Shown piece by piece: positions 1 to 11,954 of a stretch of DNA of 64,000 nt. The notes beneath the pieces are model-generated. The model saw only the letters and a program-made list of their open reading frames with translations, was not told the origin of the DNA and did not search any database. The stretch's first letter is position 1, and each line of letters starts with the position of its first letter. A program made the translations under genes and the position numbers. Origin of the DNA: Holothuria scabra (taxonomy: Eukaryota > Echinodermata > Holothuroidea > Aspidochirotida > Holothuriidae); NCBI GenBank assembly GCA_037179385.1, contig CM074179.1:29146046-29210045 (forward strand). The letters are read 5' to 3'.

Positions 1-1282
1 AGGACAACACATTCTCTAACCACTAACTGACCCTTCTAAAACATCTTCACCACCTCAGTTGCTTGATCAGCCAGCACAACCATGAAATGTTAGAAGAGAT
101 AATTTATTCCACAAATTAACAACCTCTAGAAGTGCAAACTTCTCTAACTCCTTCAACAGTAAACCCCACTTTTTTCAGTTGAGTGTCTACAATATCTGAT
201 ATTTTGTTTTTGATTCTGCTGACATAGCAGTTAAACCCTCTAACATCCACCCCAGCAACATCTTACTGTAAGAACTCCATCTTCAATAATTGTCTTCAGT
301 GCCTCTACCATTAGCCCTCCCCCTTTCCCACACCAACCATGTCTATCAAACATACAGAACAGTTAAACTATTGCCATCCCCTAAAACTGCAACAACAGTC
401 CTATATTTGTATCCCCACTTGGTGGTTCCATCTGGTACAAAGAGTGATGGACTCACCAACTGGGGACAAAACCTGCTTAATTATTTGCTGTTGAGCAAGG
501 GCCCTGCCTTCAACAACAATGTACAGTACTTGGCAAAAGTCTGCTTTGGCAGGCACCTAACTTAATTTCCCCTTCAGAGAATGTAGCAAGCACTTCCCTC
601 ACAGGTGCTTCAATATTCCTAATTCCCCAGTTCTCCCCTTGAAATATGGTAATTTTCTAACTTTTTCAATTAGTTACTTCCCTTTTCTTGGTGTTTTCCT
701 TCCAATTCAGACTTCCCATTTTCACATTTTTTGTAGTACTCTTCTGTAATTTCTTTCACCCCCCCCCCCCCACACACACACACCACTTGAAGCTTTCATC
801 TCTGCTGAGAATACACATAGGAGAGAAGTTTTGCACTGTACTGTACCTCAGCTTTCTGGCAGGGAGTGAGGAACTTGTCTTTTTATGTTTGATTTTTTAC
901 TTTAGTTTGAATAATCAGTGCACTTTAAGACCTTGTCTCTGCATGTTTTTTTTCAGTGTTCAATTATTGTTAGGAGGCATCCAGAAGTTGTTGCTGCAAT
1001 TTCATGTTGCCTTGTGTAAGTGAGGTAATGTGTTGGTTCTTTGAATCTATGTGTAATGCAGCCTCTTCAATTTTATACTTGCATGATTTAGTGCATTCTT
1101 ACTTTATTTGTTCCCTTTTCTGACTATGAACTGTTTCATGTTCTTGTTGTTTTAATTGGGTTCATTGAAGTTGTTGCTTTTGTTTTGTCTATTTTTCCTT
1201 TAGAGAGCTACTTGAAGATTTTTAAGGGACTTATAAATAGTGTGTCATTTTGCCTCACTCACTGTCAGCTGCTACTTTTTAA
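1..1282. other. No gene recognised; simple repeats only
   Basis: Open frames here are short and give no recognisable protein on either strand. A poly-C run followed by (CA)n lies at about 760-783. Pyrimidine-rich DNA dominates. It may be part of a very long gene 1 intron. Confidence 0.5.
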
Positions 1283-1577
1283 GGGTAAACCTCCCTCACC
1301 CCAAACGGTACCAATTCTCCTAACTTTCTTACTTTTGCCTCTCCCCAAATTGTCTGAAATTCACCCTCATCCAGACACAATCTCCTTTCACATTACTTCA
1401 GGGTGAGTATGTTTATAATCAAAACACTCTCAGTCATGCTGTGTAATGTACGTTTTCATACTGTACTTTGCATCGTTTGAATTAGTGCTCAATGAAAAAG
1501 CTGAGCTAATTGTAATTGAGAGTTTCTGTGGAAACCTCCTACAAGACGTATCTAGTTTGGGGTGAGAGGATTGGCCC
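1283..1577 (+). mobile_element. TTAA-type MITE, family A, copy 1
   Basis: About 295 bp bounded by TTAA on the left and TTAG on the right. Ends read GGGTAAACCTCCCTCACCCC and, inverted, GGTGAGAGGATTGGCCC. The same sequence recurs at 11660-11954 (reverse orientation) and 37423-37715. TTAA target sites and short inverted ends are typical of piggyBac-like non-autonomous elements. No coding capacity. Confidence 0.7.
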
Positions 1578-2158
1578 TTAGATGCTTTCCTCTCTAACTT
1601 TTTTCCCAAACTTTGCCCAACACCACTGCTTGAATCTCTCCCTGCAACTCTCCTCTTGAACCACCCTCATATCCTCTCGCACACCCCCTGAGACCACATC
1701 AAACTTTACAAACTAGCCAAGGCTAGAATGAAAGTGCCCAGACAGGAGAAAATCACCAAAAATCTAACAATAGGCCTTACATGGTGATCAAGTGAAAACC
1801 TACAACATCAATCAGTACTAAGGCCTAGACTAACTTCGATTCTTTGAACTTGAGAGACGCCATTGTAAACTTTTCTCAGGTAATTAGTAATTGTGATGAA
1901 CCAGATCTAGCTCAAGCAGCAAGTGCCCAAACTTGGTCTTACCTTTTTTGTGTTTTATATTAGTAGACAAGAACAGCAAGTTGTCTTCCATTTCCGTAAG
2001 CTGTTAAGAATAAGACCTCGGATATGTATATGCCTATGTTGGCCAGGAAAACATTGTCATTCGGCCATCGGTACATTCTGCCATAACATTCCACCACAGG
2101 TTTCGCACCTTTCCGCCATGGCGGAATGGTACGAAACCTATGGCGAAAGGCACTTTCT

Positions 2159-2559
2159 AAAAATCTATGAAATTAGAGCAATGGTTGTCATTGAAACTAC
2201 TGAAACATTTTCTGAAGTTCAGGTCAGACAACCAGTAAAGGCACCATGATAGGCCTCGGACCTACAGAGACATAGTTCGTTGAATAGATTGAATGGATTA
2301 TCAACCAATAAGGACTGCTACAAATACAGTTTCTTTCCTCGGACCGTCAGAGACTGGAACCTACTCCCCCAGAACATTACAGATCTCGAGGACCCCAAGC
2401 AATTCAAGAGCGCAGCCTTGAGGATCCTCAGACGGGACGACTAACTACATACGCACACTCAACCCTGCACGCTTGACTCCACCAGGAGTGTTGTGCAGTA
2501 TTTTTCCAGATCCAGATCCAGCAATGAAGGCTTAAGAAATTATGAACTTTGAATAGAAT
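2159..2559 (+). mobile_element. Non-LTR retrotransposon 3' fragment, copy 1
   Basis: Encodes the end of a reverse transcriptase ORF: YKYSFFPRTVRDWNLLPQNI and KQFKSAALRILRRDD before TAA, matching the common C-terminal 'YkySFFPRtirdWN-LP' signature of non-LTR elements. It is duplicated almost exactly at 2638-3042. No upstream RT domain is present, so it is a 5'-truncated relic. Confidence 0.75.
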
Positions 2560-2637
2560 TAAGGTGTACTTACTAATGAATACTAATGCATTTGATTGTA
2601 GGCTATGGGGAATAAAGTTTCATTCTTTGAAATGTAT

Positions 2638-3042
2638 AAAAATCTATGAAATTAGAGCAATGCATGGTTGTCATTGAAACTACTGAAACATTTTCTGAAG
2701 TTCAGGTCAGACAACCAGTAAAGGCATCATGATAGGCCTCAGACCTACAGAGACATAGTTCGTTGAATAGATTGAATAGATTATCAACCAATAAGGACTG
2801 CTACAAATACAGTTTCTTTCCTCGGACCGTCAGAGACTGGAACCTACTCCCCCAGAACATTACAGATCTCGAGGACCCCAAGCAATTCAAGAGCGCAGCC
2901 TTGAGGATCCTCAGACGGGACGACTAACTACATACGCACAATCAACCCTGCACGCTTGACTCCACCAGGAGTGTTGTGCAGTATTTTTCCAGATCCAGAT
3001 CCAGCAATGAAGGCTTAAGAAATTATGAACTTTGAATAGAAT
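2638..3042 (+). mobile_element. Non-LTR retrotransposon 3' fragment, tandem copy 2
   Basis: Direct repeat of 2159-2559 with only a few changes (for example an extra CATGG near the start, and GGATTA to AGATTA). The two copies are separated by 78 bp that contain a GGAATAAAGTTTCATT tail-like sequence, suggesting insertion of two transcripts in tandem or a local duplication. Confidence 0.75.
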
Positions 3043-3349
3043 AAATAGTTCAAGTATACAGGTCTAGCTTAGCCCAAAGTTTAAGGTTTCCCTTTAGTTT
3101 AGGCTACCCGCCTCTTCATGACTTAGCCTACAAGTACAACAGGCAGGAAATTCCATAGCCAAAGCATGTGGCCTAGCCTAGGCCTACTGTGTGTGACTTG
3201 GGCCTATGCCTAGGCGTAAATTACTCTTTAAACTTAGGGCCTAGTTCAAAGTTAGGGCCTATAGCCTAGGCCTAACGTTAGTACTAAGTAGGCCTAGGCC
3301 CAGAGGCCTACCCTATGCTCACAAGTTAGGCCTAACGGCACAGTGAGTA

Positions 3350-4208
3350 CCGTATTTACTCTATTAAACGCCCCGGGGGCGTGAAATTTTCGTTAAGGGG
3401 GGCGTTTATTAGAGTCAAATTTACGTGACTTTTCTCTAGGCAAGTGCCCCCCCCCCCCCCAACTTGTTTCTTATCTGAGCCCTTCTGATAAACTGCTATG
3501 GCATATTTGTCCATTTGGTTGTCAGTTTCACAATGAGCTGTGAGCTCCTCCCCAATGATGGGTAACCAAATTTCCCTATAAATATGGTAGCCATGAACAG
3601 CACTCTGAACTTAGCAAGTGTGATCAGCTTTCGCCAACATCTTGATATGTAACGTTACACACAGAAGTGACTTTTTTACGTGCCCACGGCATGCATGCAT
3701 GCATGCTGTGCACAGTATACAGCCAGGCCTCACGGTACTATCCTGACCGGCCGGCTATACGCACGTAGATACGGTAATTGCATAATAGTTACCGTGAGTA
3801 GCACCATGCACGTACATATTAGCAGTACGTTCACGTTCACAGCATTTCACTGTTAAACAGTTTTCCTGTGTTGAATTTGGATTTTCATGTTAGGCTGTTC
3901 GGGTAGGCTAGCAAATATTTGTATAGGCCTTCCTACAGTATGTACAGTACCACTTTCGAACCGCAAACGAAGCAGTACATACAGGTTCGCGGTATGTGAT
4001 AGCGTGATGGATATCAACAGAAATTAGTTGCAGAAACATGCCTTTTACTTCAGGATATGGGACTTTAGGAGATTTCGTGGCTTCAAGGTAGGACTTTTCA
4101 TTTTCCTTTTACCATATTGTCTTTGGAATTAACAATTTCACTTTATGCAATGTGACGAAAAAGTTGGGGGCGTTTATTAGAGAGGGGCGTTTAATAGGGT
4201 AAATACGG
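3350..4208. mobile_element. Non-autonomous DNA transposon with TA target site
   Basis: Both ends carry CCGTATTTACTCTATTAAAC-type inverted repeats (right copy has one mismatch), continued by CGCCCC, about 25 bp each, flanked by TA on both sides (3348-3349 and 4209-4210). A second GGGGCGTTTATTAGAG motif sits inside each end. The 859-bp interior has no ORF. TA duplication suggests a Tc1/mariner-like mobiliser. Confidence 0.75.
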
Positions 4209-4210
4209 TA

Positions 4211-6864
4211 TAACATCCCCAGCCTAGCCTAAGTACATGTATAGGCCTAACGTTAGGCCTAACGTTAGGGAATAAATCGAAGGACACTGGAGTATTGACT
4301 ACGACTATCGTACGACGTAACTTAGGCCTATGCCTGACGTTCAATTCAATTCAATTCGTTGATCTTCATTTCATTATCAGAAGATTTAGGCTACATCTGA
4401 ACGTCTCACTATTTTAAGTTATCTCTTCTCGGTGTTTGGCTTTCGTTATACTACCTGTGAACGTGTGATATTGTCTACGCCACCTTTCCGTAGGCCTATC
4501 TCAATTCACGATTTCTCCACACTCAAGTTTTCGTACCTTGGCGGTAGAAACTAAAGCAAAGCAGCGCCATCTATCACATTCGCTTCGGGCACGACCATTT
4601 ATTTCGCTGGGGTGTACAGTATAATTTTCAATGTTCAAGCATGTTTTCTTGAAGTGCCCCCTCTTTTTTTTCTTCGATTTGTCCCTTCACCTTTCTGGTT
4701 AGAGTGGTTGGGACAAATCACTTACCCCAGTGTGTCCTTTCACGTGTTTCCTTGTATGGGATGGACAAAACGGCCCTTTGGAATCATCGTGCTTTCTCCA
4801 CACCACCGCCGCTCTCGGCTTCCGTAGTTAGCTCACTCGCTATTTGCGTAGAAAACAGACAAGATCATACACTGACACTGGTTCCGATTAGTTTCAAAAC
4901 TGGTACAAGTGCTAAGCGTACTGGCCACAGGCTATAAGTATAACCTTCACAGAGATCCCGCCGACTGCCACTTTGTCCTGTTTTCTTAATTTATTCTCTG
5001 AATACTAAGGCTACCAAAGATGCAGTAAGCGGCTAAGTCCGTTTGATTCCATCTTTCTATACAAACGTTACCGTCCTATATTCCAAGTTTAGCGGGAGGG
5101 TGTACGACAAAGAGTTCGAGTACATCCTGCTCGTAAGTTGTAACGTTAAATACCGTGCACACAGTGTTTTCACATTCACGCTGGACACTGCACAACAGTT
5201 TACTGTGTATTAGTCAAGGTCACGCTGCCATGAGAACGTGTTTGCAGTTGTCTACATACAGCTATTTCCTTTCATCAGGGTTACCGGTACTGTAAGTTGG
5301 TATAGGCAAAGTGTATGGTGACATACAGTGGTGCGATGGAGTTGTCAATCACGCAAATTAATTTTCATGCTCTTGTTAAAAACCTGTTTTTCATTTCACT
5401 TCATTATTGTATGATGAAAATAATTTTATTCATGCATTAGGAAATTTTATCTCCTTTTTCAAGGAGAATTCAGAAGATGTGTTATGTAGTATATGTGCAA
5501 TTGTAGATAGTTAATGTGGGTTGGTAACTTTTCCGTTGAAATATGATATGTGGCTCGCTTTCGTCATTTTACATCCGGGAACTGGTGAATTTCAAAAAAC
5601 GATGGCGCGGACCAGTAGCTACTTAAAAATCAATTTTTAAGGTTGAAATGAATACTTCAAAAACTTCTTTGTGCTTCTTTTGGAAAGAGCATACATTAAA
5701 ATGGTAGTCTACGAGCAGAAAAAGCTAGGGTTGCCTTCTCCTTTAAGTGAAGGTCTGGTTAGTGTTTCAAAGTCCACATAGGGCCGAGGCCTAGGCTTAG
5801 GCCCCGATCGTGTAAATATTGATATGGTACACTGTTGATGAGAAAAAGACACATAAGTAGGACTAAATGACTTCCTAGGCCTACCTCAGTTAGACTCGAA
5901 ATCTCTAGCCTATCTGGGGCAATGAAAAAAAAAAAAAAAAACAGTTTTGAATTGAGTGCCCGAGTATAGCGTTACCACTAACCTTAGAAGCTCATCTCTC
6001 ATATTCCATACATAAGGCCTGGTCAAGTATCTGTGCACCATTAGCTATGTAAGGAAATTTAGCACCAGAATCGCCAAAGGAAATTCAGATGTGATAATAT
6101 TAAGAAGAGCCTTAGCCGGAGCCTGCCTACTGCATCGACAAACGTCATCAAGATTGTGATAGATTCTCTCAGGCTGCAATGAGAAAACTTTAGGAATTGC
6201 GACGGCCATCGTTAGTAAAGGCAAATATGTCTGGTTCCATAAAGTTCCACTCAAAAAGATCAAGCTAGTTTACTGACTCAGCCTAATTTCGAAAACAACG
6301 TTACGCTAATTTGACAGGCTAGGCCTAACGGTGTTAGCCTTACGTTAGTTGTTTGGTCTGTTTTCAGCAACGTATAGCAGGACGTTAGTGTGTCAAAGTC
6401 AAACGTCACTCACAGTGAGCAATATAGCCTAAACCAAACCACAGATCCTCAAGCTAGTATATAATTTTAGTGGAACTATTCACGACTATAGTCCCAAATC
6501 CAAGAGATAAATCGTTCCAAATATGACCTCGTTCAAGATTTTCAAAATAACTTATAAGTCAAATAGACGACACAAAGTAGGCCTATCACTGTATGACTAT
6601 GACTATGAGTCATGACTGTGTACACATACGCGGTACCACAAGCGCCGAAGGTACAGTAGCGTGTAGCTAGCTAGCTACTGTGCATTGCAGTAATACAGCT
6701 TTTCGCTACGCTATTCAATGTCAATGTCATGGTAACGTAAACCTGTACGAGCACTCCATGAAACTTAAGTCAGTTAAGGAGAATAATTGATGATCAATGG
6801 AAAATTTATAAAAAAAGAAAGCTTTTTCCCTTCTAAACTTCTCGAAATTAAAGTATTTATGAAT
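4211..6864. other. Non-coding, TAGGCCTA-rich DNA
   Basis: Contains repeated AACGTTAGGCCTA and TAGGCCTA words, also dense at 3060-3340, plus a poly-A run at about 5924-5941. No protein or RNA gene recognised. Confidence 0.45.
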
Positions 6865-7001
6865 GGGAATAAAGTCATGGTGCTCATGTCTCTACATCAT
6901 ATTCGAACAGGCTATGACGTCACGCATATAGGCCCATATGCGTGACGTCACAGCCTGTTCGAATCTGACATAGAGACATGGGCACCATTGACTTTAATCC
7001 C
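6865..7001. repeat. Palindromic foldback element
   Basis: Arms of about 65 bp meet around a 6-base centre near 6931: GACGTCACGCATAT on the left and ATATGCGTGACGTC on the right, extending out to GGGAATAAAGTC / GACTTTAATCCC. It contains two TGACGTCA-like cores. It abuts a partial copy of MITE family B at 7010-7113. Confidence 0.8.
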
Positions 7002-7009
7002 TAAATAGT

Positions 7010-7113
7010 GAAGTCATAAAATGTAATTAAACATACTTTGAAGAGAAATAAGATGCAAATTGAGTTATTTAGTATTTTCTCCAAAATAAGTTTGGGGGGA
7101 CTGCTCTTTACCT
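7010..7113 (+). mobile_element. MITE family B, 3' half
   Basis: Matches the right half of the elements at 20506-20751 and 25785-26036: CATACTTTGAAGAGAAATAA, then CAAAATAAGTTTGG and the CTGCTCTTTACC end followed by TTAA. The left half is missing or replaced by the adjoining palindrome. Confidence 0.65.
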
Positions 7114-8365
7114 TTAAGTACCGTGTTGTCCCTAATTAAAAAAATCCTAATTTGCGGTGAAACGTTGCTCAATTCCTATCCATTTTTATTGCAGGAAACT
7201 CTGTCTTTACATATACCAGAGTGGTTTAAATTCCTTTTCAGGACCGTTTTAGGTACAAATATTTTCAAGTTTTCCAACACCGGTGACCACACTTTGAACC
7301 CCTTCCCGTTGGAAAAATCCTGGATCTGCCTTGAAACAAATCTCCTCGAAAATAATTACTAAACTTGCAGCTCTGTCAAAATTAAGTGGCAACCTTTTCA
7401 ACTACATTGCTTGACGTAATTTCTATCTAAGCGTCGCTCAATAACAGCAGTGTTACAGAACCCATCCTTTGTTTTTTTTTTAATTTTACACACACTAACT
7501 GTAGATGTCGTATTAGGAAGGCAGTTGATTTAGAAGTCTATTCAGCACAAACCTGACGAATAAAACACTTCGACGAGGACGCTCCCCGTATTAGTGTCAA
7601 TTATTAAATGTATATGGAATTCCCTCAAGCATAAGCAAAGACAAGAAAATCAATTGTTCTGCTACTGCGAGAAACAATCTTCCTTCTTTCTGATGGGAAA
7701 AAAGCAGAGGGTTACAGGGACAATTTTAAATTAATCACAGTTTGTATACTTTAGAGGACTTGCATGAATGGATGAATGCAGAACTGATTGAATAATGAAT
7801 GAATGAATGAAAGAAAGAATGAATTACTTACTGAATGACTGACTAAATGAATAAATAAAGGGAATAGTTTATAAAAAAATTAAAATTCTTCTTCTCCGAA
7901 AATACTTATTCTAATGCGGACAATTATCAAAACTGTGATTATTTGTTTGGCTTGAACAATATATCAACTTGGTGGCACCTCATTACAATCTTGGAAGACA
8001 AAAATGTAAAATAGTTAAAAGTTAACAGGCAGCTGTTTTGCATAAAACTTTTATAATTGAAGCTTAACACGTTGTACTTCAAAGAAACGGTTAGTAATGA
8101 CCTTTGTTTCTGGACTACCTCGGTTTGAAAGGAGTAGGATACCATTAAAATGTGAAAGTCAGAAAGGTCAAACCAATGGGAATTAAAGGACCTGTCAATC
8201 AAATTTTGTTACCTGAAAAGGGATTAAAGAGTTTCAAGCACATATTGTCTGGTAGATTTAAACGTTGGATCTCCTTCCCTGACAACTCCCTGCTGCAACC
8301 GTCTGCAAAACTCTCAAAAGACTTTGAGATAACATGTTGAATACAATTCTTTGTTTTTTCTCCAG
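7114..8365. other. Gene 1 intron sequence, repeat-derived
   Basis: Holds a degenerate (GAAT)n tract around 7765-7860 and a ~140-bp segment (7624-7760) also found in gene 2 intron 9 (47310-47455). No further gene 1 exon recognised. Confidence 0.5.
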
Positions 8366-8492
8366 CTGTTTTCTCTCAGTGCAATTTTCATCAATGTCCT
8401 GATCGTTGCAGTAGATATTCCACACGAGTACGGAGAGTTGGTATCAACGCCTTTGATTTTACTCAATCTGATCATACTTATAACCATCGTTG
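8366..8492 (+). CDS. Gene 1 (partial): penultimate coding exon, two membrane segments
   Basis: A 127-bp exon between a pyrimidine-rich acceptor (..TTTTCTCCAG) and a GTAAGC donor. It reads in phase 0 and ends in phase 1, coding 42 residues: LFSLSAIFINVLIVAV, a short charged loop (DIPHEYGE), then a second hydrophobic stretch rich in L and I. It matches exon 18 of gene 2 (58209-58335) in length, phase and 31 of 42 residues, so it is the last membrane hairpin of a paralogous polytopic receptor. The large upstream exon that gene 2 has 1.5 kb before this point is not found in positions 1-8365, so the preceding intron is longer than 8.3 kb or the gene is truncated. Frame and splice sites are intact. 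Confidence 0.85.
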
Positions 8493-10400
8493 GTAAGCGT
8501 GAAACAATGTTTTTAAAGATTCCGCCATACAGCAACAAAACAGAAAACCTTTATGGGTTTACTGTAGTGTCTAGGAGCGTACATTTTTGAAAAATATGGA
8601 CATTTCGAGGAGAAACGTAGGCACACACAATGGGGTAACCCAAACTGGATCACGCTTTGCAAATTTTGTTGGTTTACCTTCCCTCATACTGACATATACA
8701 AAAAGACAGCAATAAGGTCTTTTAAACATAAATAGTGGGAGACATTGCCCCCTCTCCCATACACTGCTCCCAGATAGCACATTGGCCCCAATCCTCATAA
8801 TGGCCCCCTTTTCGGAAAATTTGGTATTTCAAATGTGAACACCCAATGTCTGAAGAGAAAGAGAGATGCTCTGTTGCAGATGTTTGCTCAGATATTTTCC
8901 CACTCGTCCAACCGTAATACGGCAATGCATCCACCTCCCTCCTCCTGAGCATATTTTCACCTATATACATTTCAGGTACAATTTCCAGAGATCGGATGGC
9001 TCTTCCTCCACATTTTCTTGCTCTCGGTGACAAAATATTGTAACTCTCAGCTCAGCCTCAGACGGTTTCAACATTTTCCCAGTTTATATGCAGTAAATTA
9101 GCCTGTCAAATGCCGTTTTCAGCGATCTCGGAGGCACTTCATCGAAGCTTTTCTTGTGCTTTATACCATCCGATGGTGACACTCGGCTTGCAAAGACGAG
9201 CTTCACCATCGTCACAACTTTCAGCCCTTTGTTAAAATTCCTGAGTTCGTAGGTGCGCCACTGATGAAAGCACACTTTTTATTATTGCAAGAACTATATA
9301 TACAACTACTTTACCTCATGACTTAAAAATAAAAAGCAATACATATCGAAAAGTTTTGTACAAAAACGATCATTTGCTCATTTTGCACCAAAATTTCTAA
9401 ATTTTTCTAATTAAGGTAAGCTTAATCAGTTTTGCTTCGAAATGATATGTCTAGGTGAAAGCAATCCATGAAACGCCGATTTTCATTCGAAATACTTGAT
9501 TTTTGACGATTTCAAAATTTTGTGAACTTATAATTTGGGGGAATTCCCCCAAAAATGTGTCATTTCGTGTCACACAAACGCGGTTTACGACAAAATTATA
9601 GATCCAAATAAAACCAACTCTTTTCCTCCTGCTACCTATGACATGCAGCTACATGAAAAGCGTTTAACCATTTCGATATATTTATGGCTAGAAGTAGAAA
9701 TCCTTTAAATTATGTAAATTTGGGGTGACAAGCACATTTTTGCTTACAGACATCAATTACCATAGTAATGATTTACGACAAAATTAAATGGTGTGTCTAA
9801 TAAAAAACGTATTCACTGGGTGTGTAATAGTAAGAACATCACAAATCCAAATTAGCCAGACCTTTAAACACAACCCTAAGTACAACATTAAGCGAAAAAC
9901 CGAACAATACACCATGCGCCCACACTCTGTAACGCATTTGTGAGGTTTATGATCGAAACTTGTCGATACGGATCATGTACATAACAAATGGTTAATTCGT
10001 GGCGTCGACTACCATGTTCGATGAAGAACAGAGCGTCGATCAAAAAATGGCGTAAGTAAATTTTATACACTCAGTTTTGTTGAACGTCACTGAGTACGGT
10101 ACATCAGAATATTCTGCGTGATTATGAAATCTGCTTTATTATGCTTCTTCGGTTTGTGATCGCCCTCCATCTTCAGTGTGGTTGGCAATATGCAGTCGCC
10201 CGCTGTATGGTCCAAGTACATGCACCAACAAAGCAATTGATGATTGTTTCAAGTAATTTGTGCTTTACTATATTTTGTGCAGGAACAATGTGTTGCCATA
10301 AATTGACAACATAACATTCCGTTATTTGTCATTAACGTAAATATTGATTAACAATCTTAGAAATGAAACACCTCATGCCATTTCATTTTTTTTTATACAG
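8493..10400. other. Last intron of gene 1
   Basis: A 1.9-kb intron with GTAAGC donor and TACAG acceptor. Short frames on both strands are not protein-like. I see no clear transposon ends. Confidence 0.6.
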
Positions 10401-10456
10401 GAGAGATGGCTTTGGGCATATTTCGATTTGTTAGGGACAAGTGTTCTCGTCGCTGA
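10401..10456 (+). CDS. Gene 1 (partial): last coding exon and stop
   Basis: Acceptor ..TTTTTATACAG; the exon completes the phase-1 codon (G) and reads GEMALGIFRFVRDKCSRR then TGA at 10454-10456. The same peptide start, GEMALGI-RFVR-KC, is in the last exon of gene 2, which runs nine residues longer (serine-rich ending). The tail is basic and follows a membrane segment, so by the positive-inside rule it is probably cytoplasmic. The intron before it is 1.9 kb. A candidate polyadenylation signal lies 130 bp downstream. Confidence 0.85.
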
Positions 10457-10585
10457 ACAAAAATTGGTAAAGGATTAGAAGGATCACGCAAACTATTGAA
10501 GTGCCATAAGCTTCAAGCAGCTTCTGGAATGACAATGAATCCCTAAGAGATAATCGGCGTGCACGTGGAAGCGATTATAGGGGAA

Positions 10586-10591
10586 AATAAA
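10586..10591 (+). promoter_or_regulatory. Candidate polyadenylation signal of gene 1
   Basis: Canonical AATAAA about 130 bases after the gene 1 stop codon, on the coding strand. Position is plausible for a 3' UTR end, but AT-rich DNA gives many chance matches. Confidence 0.45.
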
Positions 10592-11659
10592 ACTGGTTCT
10601 TCGTGATACTGTTCCATGAATCAAAGCATTGAGTATCCCCGAAGCATTTAAAAAGTGCGTCTACCCACATGCATAGACACGAGCTTTAACTACGTCACGA
10701 ATTCGCCATCTAGAGGACGGTATTGCCAAATAGAGGACGGTATTGTCAAATACACATGGTCTGGTGCTGAACGCACAGTACGGTGTACGCTGTGGTGTAC
10801 GCAGTGTGTGTACAGATTCAACAAGAATCAAACGTGACAATGTAGCTCCATGTACTTCAACATGGAGGCGAGAGAGCACTGAACTATATATCAATGCGAG
10901 AGAGTGTTTTAACGTCATATGACAAGCCTCTATGACTTTTTTCATCTGAAGATGTTCATTGATTGCATCAGAGAAACTTTTGTGTGTCAAAAAAAAAGCC
11001 GTACTTCGTCGCACTGTTTCCTCAACGAAAATAAGAACTGAAATACATCTTCTTCGTCCCTTGCAGTTTATTGCTTTGTACTTTGGCCGTGGGCAACATA
11101 GAACGATTCAAAGGTCTTAAAATAGATTTCGTTTAACTTTGTTCAATTTTAGCTTTTGATGGCATCAAATAATAAATAAAATTTAATTGAAATCCAGTGC
11201 CTCCCTCCTGAAATATTAAAGACCGCGAGCTTTGAGTTTGTGATTTTGAGTCAACTAAAAGCATGTGTGCATATAGTGAACGGAATCTTGTCTCCATTTT
11301 TCTACATTTTTTGCAACTGTGACAATCATGTAACAACATACAAAAACTTGCAACAATGATAGTCAGTCGGGGATCAAAGGGGGGGGGGGACTTTAACAGC
11401 CTCAACCCTCCCTTTATCGCCACAACAACAATAAAGCAAACCGGAAATAAGCAGTGCACCTTCTTCACATTCCTGTTTTCTCTTAAGTCAGCTCCCTTTT
11501 TTTGGAATGTGTGGATCCGCGCCCTATAGGAAAGACCGGTCACAAAAGATGTCTATGAGTTGAGTTGGTTCTCGTTAGAAAGACATATAGTATTCTACAC
11601 GATAACCTCCGAACTTTGTTGCAATACCATTATTTGTAACTCAAGATATCTTACTTTAA

Positions 11660-11954
11660 AAGGCCAAACCTCTCACCCCAAACTACAGTTTTGGTAGGGG
11701 GTACCGAAATTCTTAATTGGCTCAGATCTTTGATTGACAGCTAATTCAAACAAAGCAGAGTACCAAAGCTTATATTACACAGCATGAATGGTACTGAGAG
11801 TCTTTTGATTATATAAATGAATTTTTCTATACTCACCTTGAAGCAATAAACTGAGATTGTATCTGGATGAGGATGAATTTCACAGACAAGTGGGAGGGAC
11901 CTAAGTAAGAAGGTTAGGAGAATTGGAACTGTTTGGGGTGAGAGAACTGGGCCT
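11660..11954 (-). mobile_element. TTAA-type MITE, family A, copy 2 (inverted)
   Basis: Reverse-complement of the 1283-1577 and 37423-37715 copies: AAGGCCAAACCTCTCACCCC at the left, GGATGAGGATGAATTTCACA inside, GGGGTGAGAGAACTGGGCC at the right, with TTAA on both sides. Confidence 0.72.

Noticed and set aside
290..565. Open frame near the left edge and its antisense reading as a gene
   Set aside because: Neither strand gives a recognisable domain. The antisense reading has a phrase that looks protein-like but is broken by stops.
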